Source: Nitrospirota bacterium
GTDB taxonomy: Bacteria; Nitrospirota; Nitrospiria; Nitrospirales; Nitrospiraceae
Direction of reading: 5' to 3'
NCBI GenBank assembly: GCA_020028195.1
Contig: JAHWYE010000034.1
Span: 1-10,563 of the forward strand
Length of the DNA: 10,563 bases
Shown: positions 1 through 6,356 of the stretch, in pieces
Position numbering within the stretch: position 1 is the stretch's first letter
How the letters are laid out: every line of letters starts with the position of its first letter
The notes under the pieces: model-generated
The model's input: the letters and a program-made list of their open reading frames with translations, nothing else
What the model was told of the DNA's origin: nothing
Database searches by the model: none
Made by a program: the position numbers and the translations under genes

Positions 1-311
1 GATTTGACTCGATAGACGAAAATATCATCCTTGATGCCGCCTCGCTGGTTACACACCATCGAGTAGTGTGACTCGTGCACACGGAGTTTGGCGACATTGC
101 TGGTGGTGAGCCGTTGCAGGAAGGGCAGCGCGCCCTCACCCGCCACGGCAATTCGCCCCATGTGGCTGACGTCAAAAAGACCGGCCCTGGCGCGGACGGT
201 CTGATATTCATCCACGACGCCAGAATATTGAACGGGCATTTCCCAGCCGGAAAAGTCCACCAGCTTGGCCTTGGACGCCGTGTGGCCCTCGAATAGGGGG
301 GTCCGTTTCAT
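1..311 (-). CDS. gcvT: Glycine cleavage system T protein (aminomethyltransferase), N-terminal part, cut by window edge
   Basis: Only the first ~103 codons are present and no stop occurs before base 1. The protein starts MKRTPLFEGH and continues with hallmarks of the family N-terminus: LVDFSGWEMPVQYSG (about residues 17-31), AGLFDVSHMG (43-52), a QRLTT segment, and the HYSMVCNQRGGIKDD stretch near residues 82-96. GcvT transfers the aminomethyl carbon from the lipoylated H protein to tetrahydrofolate, giving 5,10-methylene-THF and ammonia; it is cytoplasmic. The start is the ATG at 309-311, and no strong Shine-Dalgarno precedes it. It lies 32 bp after the FKBP isomerase stop on the same strand, so co-transcription is likely. 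Whether gcvH or gcvP follow cannot be seen. Family assignment is firm; completeness is unknown. Confidence 0.93.
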   Translation of the reverse strand, partial: MKRTPLFEGHTASKAKLVDFSGWEMPVQYSGVVDEYQTVRARAGLFDVSHMGRIAVAGEGALPFLQRLTTSNVAKLRVHESHYSMVCNQRGGIKDDIFVYRVK

Positions 312-343
312 GCTACGGGCAGCTTGGTTGTTGGCCGGTTCAA

Positions 344-790
344 TTAGCGCAATCCCAGGAGCTCCACATCGAAGGTCAAGGTGGCGTTGGGGGGAATGAC
401 GTTTCCTGCCCCGCGTGCCCCGTATCCGAGCTGTGGTGGAATGGTCAGTTTGCGCTTCCCGCCCACTTTCATGGTGCCCACGCCCTCATCCCATCCCTTG
501 ATGACTTGCCCGGCACCCACTCGAAAGGAGAACGGCTCCTTGCGATCAACGGAACTGTCAAATTTCCTGCCGTCGGCCAGCCAGCCTGTGTAATGCACCG
601 TGGCGGTGTCGCCCAGCTCCGCCTGTCGCCCTGTTCCTACCACGAGGTCGATATATTGCAGGCCTGACTCAGTCGTCACGACTTGGCCGGCGGCTTCGTT
701 GCTGCTCATCTTCTTCTCCTCCGCGAATGTGAAGACGGTCAGACCCACGAGCGAGAGCGCGCTGCTGAGCATAATCAGTCGTTGTCGCAT
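344..790 (-). CDS. Exported FKBP-type peptidyl-prolyl cis-trans isomerase
   Basis: A 148-aa protein: an N-terminal signal peptide (MRQR, then a hydrophobic stretch ending TVFTFA near residue 23, cleavage probably before EEKK), a short charged linker, and one FKBP domain from about residue 42 to the C-terminus. Ligand-pocket residues of FKBP12 are all recognisable: Tyr67 in HYTG, Phe77-Asp78 in KFDSS, Phe87, Val96-Ile97 and Trp100 in VIKGWDEG, Tyr123 in LGYG, and Phe140 in LTFDVEL. It should catalyse Xaa-Pro bond isomerisation in the periplasm, assisting folding. An in-frame upstream start would add nine residues, but the ATG at 788-790 is preceded by AAGGAG with 6-nt spacing, so I prefer it. 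It sits between the FIST gene (96 bp upstream) and gcvT (32 bp downstream). It lacks the FkpA/Mip-type dimerisation domain; it is the minimal single-domain form. Confidence 0.93.
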   Translation of the reverse strand: MRQRLIMLSSALSLVGLTVFTFAEEKKMSSNEAAGQVVTTESGLQYIDLVVGTGRQAELGDTATVHYTGWLADGRKFDSSVDRKEPFSFRVGAGQVIKGWDEGVGTMKVGGKRKLTIPPQLGYGARGAGNVIPPNATLTFDVELLGLR

Positions 791-796
791 CGTTGA

Positions 797-802
797 CTCC
801 TT
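797..802 (-). promoter_or_regulatory. Shine-Dalgarno of the FKBP isomerase
   Basis: AAGGAG lies 6 nt before the ATG at 788-790. It decides between this start and an in-frame ATG 27 bp further upstream. Confidence 0.75.
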
Positions 803-886
803 CCAGTCTGTCTGCAAGGGATTGCCGATTCTGTGTGAGTCGTGCTGTGGAGATTCGTGTGCCTGTGTGCGCTGCCTCGGACACTG

Positions 887-2089
887 TCAGGATTCCGGCT
901 CCGAGAAGAGCGCGATGCTGGCGGTATAGCCATGGAGGAAGTTGCTGCCGCCCACTGGACCGATCTCGCCCTGCGCAAAAAAGCCGGCCACGGGAATGTC
1001 CCCCACACGTTCCCGGAGGGCCCCGGCATCGTGATGGGGACGTCCGAACAGGCCGTGTCCTCGTCCGCAACAACTGAAGACCAGCGCGCCCAGCGGCAGT
1101 TGCTGATGCGTAGAGCGGTCGGCGGCCAACAGGACATGAAGATCCTCACTCGCGGACTGGGCGTCGCGAAGATGAAATTGGACAGTCTGCCCTTCCCTCA
1201 CGACGTCGCCAATCGCCACGCTGCCGGAGGTGCGATCCGCGCCGATCAGGTTTCGCACGAGAAAATCACCCCGCTCGAACCGGTTGCGGTGCTCGTCAAT
1301 CAGAAGACCGAGATGCAGGGCCCGGTGCGCACGGTGTTGTTCCTCACTGCTTAGTGACTCGAAGGTGGCTTGCAAGTGCTCCAGCGCTGGAGCGCCGCCC
1401 AACTCATGAATCACGTTGTTCTCCGCCTTGGTGATCACGTACCGCTCGCCGATCGGCCGGCAGCCCTGCGAGATGATCGTTCGAACGCAGATGGGGCCGG
1501 ACAGGACGACCCCCACAAGGCCCCCGTCATACACCTCATCATTGACGAGCATGCGGTTTCCGCCCAGATCGTGGCCGCCTCCGGCTAACCCCCCGATCGC
1601 GGTTGAACCGGGACAACGGTCAGCGATCAGCGACAGCACTTCATCCACGGGCGTCGAAAAGGGGTCTGCCATCAGGACAAAGACCGGGGATTCCGTCTCT
1701 CGATCGAGGTCGTCTGGCCATCCCGTCGCCGAGAACTGATCCTCGTCCTGCCCGAAGGAGAGTCTCAAGGGGGTCAGGTGTACTCCAGGCAGGTGAGCGG
1801 CCCAGAGGGTGGCCCCGGGGGCATTTTCGATTTCCTCTGCGCCCGCGATAATCCCTTCGCCCGTACAGCCCACGAGCAGTCGAGGGGCCAGCTCCGCATG
1901 CACCGCCGCCGTGAGCTGTTCGGCCTGATCAGTGTAATGGCGGGAAAAGAACAAGAAGGCTAAGTCGGCTGTCCTCTCGCCAAGCCCGTTCTTCGCAGCC
2001 TGCCCGAGGGTCTGACCTGCCTGGGTCGCATCGCGGGATTGGGAGACCGCCACAGAGAACCGAAATGTTGTTGCCTTGCCGATCGTCAT
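887..2089 (-). CDS. Stand-alone FIST N / FIST C domain protein
   Basis: A 400-aa soluble protein without signal peptide or membrane segment. The N-terminal half (about residues 40-235) resembles the FIST N domain: LLVGCTGEGIIAG (71-83), AIGGLAGGG (164-172) and the GLVGVVLSG strand (190-198). The C-terminal half (about 237-392) resembles FIST C: LVRNLIGAD (277-285), ALVFSCCGRG (335-344), GLFGRPHHDAGALRE (346-360) and the closing PVAGFFAQGEIGPVGG (366-381). FIST modules are regarded as sensory domains for small ligands, possibly amino acids, and often precede signalling outputs. Here no kinase, cyclase or methyl-accepting domain is attached, so the output partner is unknown. The ATG at 2087-2089 has a poor Shine-Dalgarno; translation may be coupled to the small gene ending 25 bp upstream. 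Domain assignment is confident; function is not. Confidence 0.88.
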   Translation of the reverse strand: MTIGKATTFRFSVAVSQSRDATQAGQTLGQAAKNGLGERTADLAFLFFSRHYTDQAEQLTAAVHAELAPRLLVGCTGEGIIAGAEEIENAPGATLWAAHLPGVHLTPLRLSFGQDEDQFSATGWPDDLDRETESPVFVLMADPFSTPVDEVLSLIADRCPGSTAIGGLAGGGHDLGGNRMLVNDEVYDGGLVGVVLSGPICVRTIISQGCRPIGERYVITKAENNVIHELGGAPALEHLQATFESLSSEEQHRAHRALHLGLLIDEHRNRFERGDFLVRNLIGADRTSGSVAIGDVVREGQTVQFHLRDAQSASEDLHVLLAADRSTHQQLPLGALVFSCCGRGHGLFGRPHHDAGALRERVGDIPVAGFFAQGEIGPVGGSNFLHGYTASIALFSEPES

Positions 2090-2114
2090 GATTCAGTGCA
2101 GGACTGAGCGATGG

Positions 2115-2345
2115 CTACTCCTCGAGATCGCCCGCGCGGTCGCCGCGCTCCTCCTGCAGCTTCTTGTAATAGCGCCACATGAACGAATGATAGTCGTCAA
2201 GCTGGGCCAGCAGGTAGTGCACCTCTGTGGGGTCTCCAGCCTCAAGGGCCCGCACCATCCGTTTCTGGAGGAATTCCGAAAAGGCCTGGGTCTTCTCCAA
2301 CGCCGTAAGCAGCCTCAAGCCTCCGCCAATCTGGTAGTCACCCAT
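2115..2345 (-). CDS. Small conserved-looking hypothetical protein (76 aa)
   Basis: The protein starts MGDYQIGGGLRLL and reads through two predicted amphipathic helices (about residues 14-36 and 42-64), ending in a charged tail rich in Glu, Arg and Asp. I do not recognise a named family; there is no signal peptide, membrane helix or metal motif. An extension to a TTG at 2412-2414 (99 aa) is open, but the added residues look unlike the rest, and the ATG at 2343-2345 overlaps the stop of a possible 26-aa leader in an ATGGGTGA arrangement. I therefore prefer the shorter form. The gene lies 25 bp before the FIST gene and about 136 bp after the exported peptidase, all on one strand, so it may partner the FIST protein. 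That link rests on position only. Confidence 0.6.
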   Translation of the reverse strand: MGDYQIGGGLRLLTALEKTQAFSEFLQKRMVRALEAGDPTEVHYLLAQLDDYHSFMWRYYKKLQEERGDRAGDLEE

Positions 2346-2418
2346 GGGGTCCCGTGCCGTTCCACTCTGACCGCAAATGCGCAGCGTCACTACGCTGACC
2401 CGCGGCAGAGCCAAGCAT
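2338..2418 (-). CDS. Possible 26-aa leader peptide overlapping the next start
   Basis: An ATG at 2416-2418 is preceded by GAGGAGAGG (2426-2434), with 7 nt between the last G and the ATG, the best ribosome-binding site in this stretch. The frame runs MLGSAAGQRS... for 26 codons and stops with TGA at 2338-2340, overlapping by 8 nt the ATG of the 76-aa gene in another frame. This is the geometry of translational coupling. Alternatives are a frameshift separating a good binding site from the gene, or a ribosome-binding site that really serves the TTG at 2414 at a longer distance. There is no run of a single amino acid codon that would suggest attenuation. Confidence 0.25.
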   Translation of the reverse strand: MLGSAAGQRSDAAHLRSEWNGTGPHG

Positions 2419-2480
2419 AGACGCGCCTCTCCTCAAAATGCAAGCCGTCCTTCGCGGTGTTCTGGCAGGGAGGAGGTGGA

Positions 2481-3713
2481 TTAGCGGTTGGTCGTCAGCA
2501 AGGCTCGAAGGCGGGACAGGGAGATGGCTTCCACGCGGCGCCCGTCCCTTCCCACCATGGTCGAGGCCATGGTCAGGGCATTCAGCACCGCTTCCTCGGT
2601 CGCTTCAACCGTCGCGCTGAGTAAGGGGTTCAGATGCGTGTCCGCCAGGTGCGTCATGACAAACGTGCGGTCTTTCGGATAGTGCGGGATCGTGGTGCCG
2701 GTTGAGAAGGCGAGCATGAAATCTCCGCTCCCATGACGCGCGGTGGCTCCTGTCCTGGCTAGGCCCAGCGCCGCCCGCTTGGCGAGCCGCCCGAGTTGGC
2801 GCGCGTCAAGCGGGGCGTCTGTCGCGATGGTGACGATGATTGATCCTTCTCCGCCGAAGGTTGGGCTGTTGCCAGCCGACCCCTCCCTTTCATATGACCG
2901 CCCGACCGGGACGCCGGCGACGACCAACTCTTCCCGGCGACCGTGGTTGGCGTTGACTAGAACGCCGACTGTATAGGCTCCGTCCTCTTCAGACAGTCGG
3001 CGGGAGGAGGTGCCGATGCCGCCCTTGAATCCGTAGGACACCATCCCGGTTCCGGCTCCCACATTGCCCTCGGCCACCGGTCCACCGGTGGCTCCATCCA
3101 AAGCGGCCAGCACATCCTGTTCCGACACGTGCCGTCCTTGACTGTCATTGAGCCGGCTGTCGTCGCATTCGGCGATCACCGGAGTGAGCGTGTCGTCGCT
3201 GATGCCGATCCCAGGGTATCGCTTGATCATCCAACTCATGACTCCGTTGGCGACGCGAGGAACGTTGAGCGTGTTGGTCAGCGCGATCGGATACTCAAGA
3301 AATCCGGATTCGGCCACCCAGGCTAGACCGGTCATCTCGCCGGTGCCGTTCAGGACAAAAGCGCCGGCCGGGACTTTCCTGTGCCAGACGTCTTCGCGAG
3401 GGATGATGACGGTCACCCCTGTCCTGACTGGCCCTTCTCCCGGCTTCAGTGGACCCTCTCCACGAATCAGGGTCACGTGGCCGACCTTCACGCCTGCCAC
3501 GTCTGTAATGGCGTTGAGGGGGCCCGGCTGATAGCGACCGACCACGATCCCCAGCTCGCGGGCGCGTAGACGCGGTTCCTCCCCAGTGCGAGGTTGGGAT
3601 CGGTCTGCTCCCTCTATCGGGCCGGCCGAAAGGAGCAGCATGGTCAGAGCGAAGAGCACGTCGCTCACTCGCACATGGTGGGAATGGCTCATGGGTTCAC
3701 CGTGATGGCTCAT
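2481..3713 (-). CDS. Exported P1/S58-family peptidase (DmpA/BapA-like L-aminopeptidase/D-esterase)
   Basis: A 410-aa Ntn-hydrolase of the DmpA family. Residues 1-36 form a His-rich n-region followed by a hydrophobic core (VLFALTMLLLSAG, 19-31), so it is probably exported. Family landmarks: NAITDVAGVKVGH (67-79), TGVTVIIPR (98-106), the ending VGAGTGM (218-224), FKGGIGTSSR (229-238), YTVGVLVNANHGRR (247-260) and SIIVTIATDAPL (291-302). Proenzymes of this family cleave themselves before a Ser that becomes the nucleophile. Gly290-Ser291 fits: it leaves a 120-residue beta chain, close to that of DmpA, and Ser329 with Asp331 (GSGD) falls at the spacing of DmpA Ser288 and Glu290. Likely roles are release of N-terminal amino acids or hydrolysis of D-amino acid or beta-peptide derivatives. 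The start at 3713 is chosen because it overlaps the upstream stop as ATGA; a second in-frame ATG at 3692 is possible. Confidence 0.88.
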   Translation of the reverse strand: MSHHGEPMSHSHHVRVSDVLFALTMLLLSAGPIEGADRSQPRTGEEPRLRARELGIVVGRYQPGPLNAITDVAGVKVGHVTLIRGEGPLKPGEGPVRTGVTVIIPREDVWHRKVPAGAFVLNGTGEMTGLAWVAESGFLEYPIALTNTLNVPRVANGVMSWMIKRYPGIGISDDTLTPVIAECDDSRLNDSQGRHVSEQDVLAALDGATGGPVAEGNVGAGTGMVSYGFKGGIGTSSRRLSEEDGAYTVGVLVNANHGRREELVVAGVPVGRSYEREGSAGNSPTFGGEGSIIVTIATDAPLDARQLGRLAKRAALGLARTGATARHGSGDFMLAFSTGTTIPHYPKDRTFVMTHLADTHLNPLLSATVEATEEAVLNALTMASTMVGRDGRRVEAISLSRLRALLTTNR

Positions 3714-4057
3714 GCCTGTGGCCTGCTGAGGTGGTCCAACTTCTGGTTGCATGCTGGGCAGCGATCGAGAGCCGCCAGGTCGATGATCCACGAGCTGTGG
3801 GGACGACTGGAGGCCATCGTCCAGACCAACTTCGCCATGCAAGAGGGACAGCGGAGCACCGCGGTAAACCACACGAAGGTGGCGCAGCCCAGGAAGAGGC
3901 CACAGACCACCATCGCGACAAACTCACCGCCACTGTCCCCGAGCGAGAACAATGCCAGGGTGAAGCAGCCCAGTGTCCCGCCAAAGCCTGCCACGACCAC
4001 ATACAGCTTCCAGGCCTGTCCGGAAGCGAAGATCCAATTTGTCGGCTGCACTTTCAT
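3710..4057 (-). CDS. Two-helix membrane protein with CPSC and CPAC motifs
   Basis: A 115-aa protein with two hydrophobic segments, about residues 17-38 and 46-68, then a soluble C-terminal part carrying CPSC (70-73) and CPAC (100-103). The paired CPxC motifs 30 residues apart look like a zinc ribbon or rubredoxin-like knuckle; a thiol redox role is less likely but possible. Additional Cys at 31, 52 and 58 lie inside the helices. I do not recognise a named family. The ATG at 4055-4057 follows AAGGGGG closely. Its TGA (3710-3712) overlaps the ATG of the exported peptidase as ATGA, so the two are probably translationally coupled and produced in similar amounts. The topology (short N-terminus, helical hairpin, C-terminal zinc module on the same side as the N-terminus) is inferred. 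Confidence 0.75.
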   Translation of the reverse strand: MKVQPTNWIFASGQAWKLYVVVAGFGGTLGCFTLALFSLGDSGGEFVAMVVCGLFLGCATFVWFTAVLRCPSCMAKLVWTMASSRPHSSWIIDLAALDRCPACNQKLDHLSRPQA

Positions 4058-4114
4058 TGCCCCCTTGCTATCCTGCAGCGGCAGTGATCAGAAGGGCAGA
4101 CTAGAGGAGACCCT

Positions 4115-4528
4115 TCAAAACGGTTGAGGCAGGAAACTCGGAGCGCTTGACCGATGAGCGAAGGCGTACTCTCGAACGATCCAAGCCCGGTCGAACCACA
4201 CCTCGAAGCGGTCAGTGCCGAGCCTTCCGCGGGAAAGGATGAAATCGGGATTCACCGGCAGCCAGAACTGGGCGATCCATCCGAAGTTGACCCGTGAGTA
4301 TTTCACGTCAAGAAAGTGATAGGTGCCGACCGCGCCGTCGGCTGTCTCTTTGATCTCGCTCGGCGCTCCCAACTGTTTAACGACGTCGTGGAAGGTTGTC
4401 TGGCCGGGAACGATGAAGGCGGCCTCCTCGGGTTTGATCGGTTCGTTGATGGTCACCCGGACAAAACTCAAGGCTCCGCATCCGCAGGGCACCGTGGCGA
4501 TCAGCAACATGACCACGATTCGCCACAT
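4115..4528 (-). CDS. Small lipoprotein, BamE/SmpA-like fold (137 aa)
   Basis: The N-terminus MWRIVVMLLIATVPCGCGA is a lipoprotein signal; Cys17 (preceded by Gly) is the likely lipidated residue, with Cys15 as alternative. The mature part contains FIVPGQTTFHDVVKQLGAPS (about residues 39-58), the G-x-T-x-x-x-V-x-x-x-L-G-x-P signature of SmpA/OmlA/BamE-like domains, and later strand-like segments (VGTYHFLDVKYSR, DRFEVWFDRAWIVREYAF). BamE itself helps outer-membrane beta-barrel assembly, but the fold is shared by many envelope lipoproteins, so that function is not implied. The ATG at 4526-4528 has AGGGA at 7-nt spacing; a longer open frame upstream has no signal and overlaps the neighbouring gene. 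It starts 10 bp after the stop of a second lipoprotein of the same type, suggesting tandem duplication with strong divergence. Confidence 0.75.
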   Translation of the reverse strand: MWRIVVMLLIATVPCGCGALSFVRVTINEPIKPEEAAFIVPGQTTFHDVVKQLGAPSEIKETADGAVGTYHFLDVKYSRVNFGWIAQFWLPVNPDFILSRGRLGTDRFEVWFDRAWIVREYAFAHRSSAPSFLPQPF

Positions 4529-4538
4529 CCTTCGTTCC

Positions 4539-4961
4539 CTATTCCCCGAACGGCCAGAACTGAAACTCGATCCTGCCTGTTCGCCTACCAAACACCACGT
4601 CTTCCACGATGCCATCCCGATTGAAAAGCACGTAGAGGTCATCACTCTTGATATTGAGGCGGGAGAAGTTCACCAGGATGAGGAGTAAGCTGCCCGCCTT
4701 GACGTCGTACCGGTAATACTGAAAAATGTCGTAGCTGTTGGCCTGGAGGATTCGATCCGGAGCGCCGAGCAGCGACACCACTTCAGCTCGTGTCGTCACC
4801 CCCTTCTTGATTGATTCGACGTGCTCTGACTTGAATTCTTCTCCAATGTTGCCCCGGTTGAACGCACAATCGGTCAGCAAAATGAACAGGACACTGAGGA
4901 GCGCACACCACACCAGCCGAAGCCGTCTCGGCATCCGTCGCCCTTCATGGACCCTGCTCAC
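4539..4961 (-). CDS. Small lipoprotein or anchored protein, BamE/SmpA-like fold (140 aa), GTG start
   Basis: The start is a GTG (4959-4961) behind a perfect AAGGAGG with 6-nt spacing; an in-frame ATG at 4932-4934, also with a fair binding site, would give 131 aa. After a basic n-region (MPRRLRLV at residues 10-17) comes a hydrophobic core ending LFILLTDC; Cys32 may be lipidated although Asp at -1 is atypical for a lipobox, so a plain membrane anchor is an alternative. The mature part has KKGVTTRAEVVSLLGAPDR (about 52-70), the same G-x-T...LG-x-P signature as the next gene, then FQYYRYD and DDLYVLFNRDGIVEDVVFG, the closing strands seen in BamE-like domains. The protein ends FQFWPFGE. It lies 54 bp after the acetyltransferase and 10 bp before the sister lipoprotein. 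Confidence 0.75.
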   Translation of the reverse strand: MSRVHEGRRMPRRLRLVWCALLSVLFILLTDCAFNRGNIGEEFKSEHVESIKKGVTTRAEVVSLLGAPDRILQANSYDIFQYYRYDVKAGSLLLILVNFSRLNIKSDDLYVLFNRDGIVEDVVFGRRTGRIEFQFWPFGE

Positions 4962-4967
4962 GAATGG

Positions 4968-4974
4968 CCTCCTT
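4968..4974 (-). promoter_or_regulatory. Perfect Shine-Dalgarno selecting the GTG start
   Basis: AAGGAGG, fully complementary to the anti-SD of 16S rRNA, is 6 nt from the GTG at 4959-4961. It argues for the non-ATG start over the ATG nine codons later. Confidence 0.65.
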
Positions 4975-5015
4975 CGAGCATCGGAGCCGTAGCCGCCGGA
5001 AAGTGACCGGGATCC

Positions 5016-5528
5016 TTAGACCATAGTGCTCTCATGATCTCCTCGCGGCAGGACGAAGTCCGTTTCGAAGACCTGGTACGGCGATGGGGATAGACCGACG
5101 CGCCGATAGACCGTCTGCGCCACGGTGTTGCTCGCCTCGACATACAGTCGGACGCCACAGACCTCCTCTTGGGCCCGAGCCTGGGCGAGGACGGATTCGT
5201 GCATCCGGCGGTACACCCCATGACGGCGCCAGGTCGGATGCACATAGACACTTTGGATCCACCAGAAGGTCGCATTGCGCCAATCACTCCATTCATAGGT
5301 CACCAGGAGCTGGCCAACGACGACCGTCAAGGATCCCTCAGGGAGTTCGGCAACGAGGTAGAAGCCTCGCGCCGGAGATTTCAGCACGGCCAGAGTCCCA
5401 CGGCGAAGCCGCTCCGTATCCAGGGTGCGGCCTTCCGTTTCGATGGCCATGGCGGCGCTAAAGTTCACGAGCGCGTCCACATCGTCAGGACGAGCGAGGC
5501 GGACGATGAGTTGATCAAGAGCGGACAA
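5016..5528 (-). CDS. GNAT-family N-acetyltransferase
   Basis: A 170-aa protein matching the GCN5-related acetyltransferase fold. It opens with IVRLARPDDVDAL (8-20), the usual beta1-alpha1 of the family. The acetyl-CoA pyrophosphate loop is RRHGVYRRM (101-109) after the strand WIQSVYVHP (90-98), matching the R/Q-x-x-G-x-G/A consensus with Tyr in the last place. VRLYVEASNTVAQTVYRRVGL (126-146, quoted as its ends) gives strand 5 and helix 4, with Tyr141 where the family often has its general-acid Tyr. Acceptor specificity cannot be predicted. It is cytoplasmic. The only usable start is the TTG at 5526-5528, 10 bp after the DUF502 stop, with a weak AGGG upstream; coupling to DUF502 translation is likely. 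Confidence 0.88.
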   Translation of the reverse strand: MSALDQLIVRLARPDDVDALVNFSAAMAIETEGRTLDTERLRRGTLAVLKSPARGFYLVAELPEGSLTVVVGQLLVTYEWSDWRNATFWWIQSVYVHPTWRRHGVYRRMHESVLAQARAQEEVCGVRLYVEASNTVAQTVYRRVGLSPSPYQVFETDFVLPRGDHESTMV

Positions 5529-5538
5529 CGTGGTGACC

Positions 5539-6231
5539 CTAAGATTGGACGCGATCAGTCGTGTTCGGCACGCTCGACCGCCGCAGCCAGCCTGGTTTCG
5601 GGCGATAGAGGCCAGCCGAAAACTCCAACTTCATCGCGTCTTCAGGAGGAAGATGAACTGGAAACATCTGGTGCCTGGGCACAAACGCCAGATAGCCTGT
5701 AAAGGGGTGAATCGCCGTGGGCACGAAGATCATCACCAATGGCCCCAGTGGAGCGACCTGCAGAGCAGCCGGGGCCGGCCCCATAACGAACCCCAGCGCC
5801 CACAGGCCCTCGCGGGGAAAAGGGAACACCACGACCGGGCTGGCGCCGAATCGAGCGCGAAAGTTGAATAGATCGGTCATTCCTTTCAGAGTCAAATAGA
5901 CGCTGCGCACCAAAGGGATGCGCTGTAGCCATTCGTCGGTCCGGTGTAGCATCCGCTGGCCGAGTATGTGAGTCGCAATGACGCCGACCAGGAGAATAAC
6001 GCACAACAGGGTCAGGATCCCCAATCCGGGAATATCCGACTCGATCGCAGCGCCGAAGAGATCGACAATCAGGCCGTCGATGGTGACAAATAGCGTGTGC
6101 AAGATCAGGAACGTCCCCCAGGCGGGCACCAGAATAAAGAGCCCAGTGAGACCATATCGCCTGATCCTCTGTGGCCAGTTCACCAACGGCCTCCCATGTG
6201 TGCGCCAGTTTAGCAGATTCCGACGGGCCAT
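5539..6231 (-). CDS. DUF502 family inner-membrane protein
   Basis: A 230-aa protein with two transmembrane segments, about residues 27-50 and 69-92, the second beginning at the conserved PGLG (68-71). It continues with the DUF502 signatures RIPLVRSVYLTLK (104-116), VVVFPFPREG (133-142), a variant of the usual PTTPNPTSG motif here reading PTAIHPFTGYL (171-181), and EDAMKLEFSAG (197-207). The function of the family is not established; it is widespread in bacteria with outer membranes and has plant relatives. The start is fixed closely by an in-frame TGA immediately before the ATG at 6229-6231. It begins the leftward gene array and is divergent from trm112, with a 125-bp shared upstream region. 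Confidence 0.88.
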   Translation of the reverse strand: MARRNLLNWRTHGRPLVNWPQRIRRYGLTGLFILVPAWGTFLILHTLFVTIDGLIVDLFGAAIESDIPGLGILTLLCVILLVGVIATHILGQRMLHRTDEWLQRIPLVRSVYLTLKGMTDLFNFRARFGASPVVVFPFPREGLWALGFVMGPAPAALQVAPLGPLVMIFVPTAIHPFTGYLAFVPRHQMFPVHLPPEDAMKLEFSAGLYRPKPGWLRRSSVPNTTDRVQS

Positions 6232-6261
6232 TCACAGCCTGGTCAACCGGTCGGTTTCGCC

Positions 6262-6290
6262 TTGATCTTGATGAGGGATTCATCTATCCT
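6262..6290 (+). promoter_or_regulatory. Candidate sigma-70 promoter for the Trm112-family gene
   Basis: TTGATC (6262-6267) and TATCCT (6285-6290) are separated by 17 bp. Each matches four of six consensus bases. Transcription would start near 6297, about 60 bp before the ATG. This is a visual match only. Confidence 0.3.
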
Positions 6291-6313
6291 ACCCCTGCTG
6301 CTGCCTCGTTCAA
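6286..6313 (-). promoter_or_regulatory. Candidate sigma-70 promoter for the DUF502 array
   Basis: On the minus strand TTGAAC (6313-6308) and TAGGAT (6291-6286) are separated by 16 bp, each with four of six consensus matches. The -10 overlaps that of the opposite-facing candidate almost completely. It would give a leader of about 50 nt. Confidence 0.25.
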
Positions 6314-6356
6314 AAGAACTGACTCATCGGTGCCCGGCTGGCCTGAGGGAGGCGTC

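Noticed and set aside
842..1354. A 170-aa plus-strand open frame
   Set aside because: It is antisense to the FIST C domain, whose sequence is clearly protein-coding on the other strand.
3714..3872. N-terminal extension of the peptidase by 53 residues
   Set aside because: It would overlap the CPxC membrane protein for most of its end and bury the signal peptide; the ATGA junction gives a better start.
3594..4127. A 177-aa plus-strand open frame spanning two genes
   Set aside because: It runs opposite the peptidase signal sequence and the CPxC membrane protein; composition is not protein-like.
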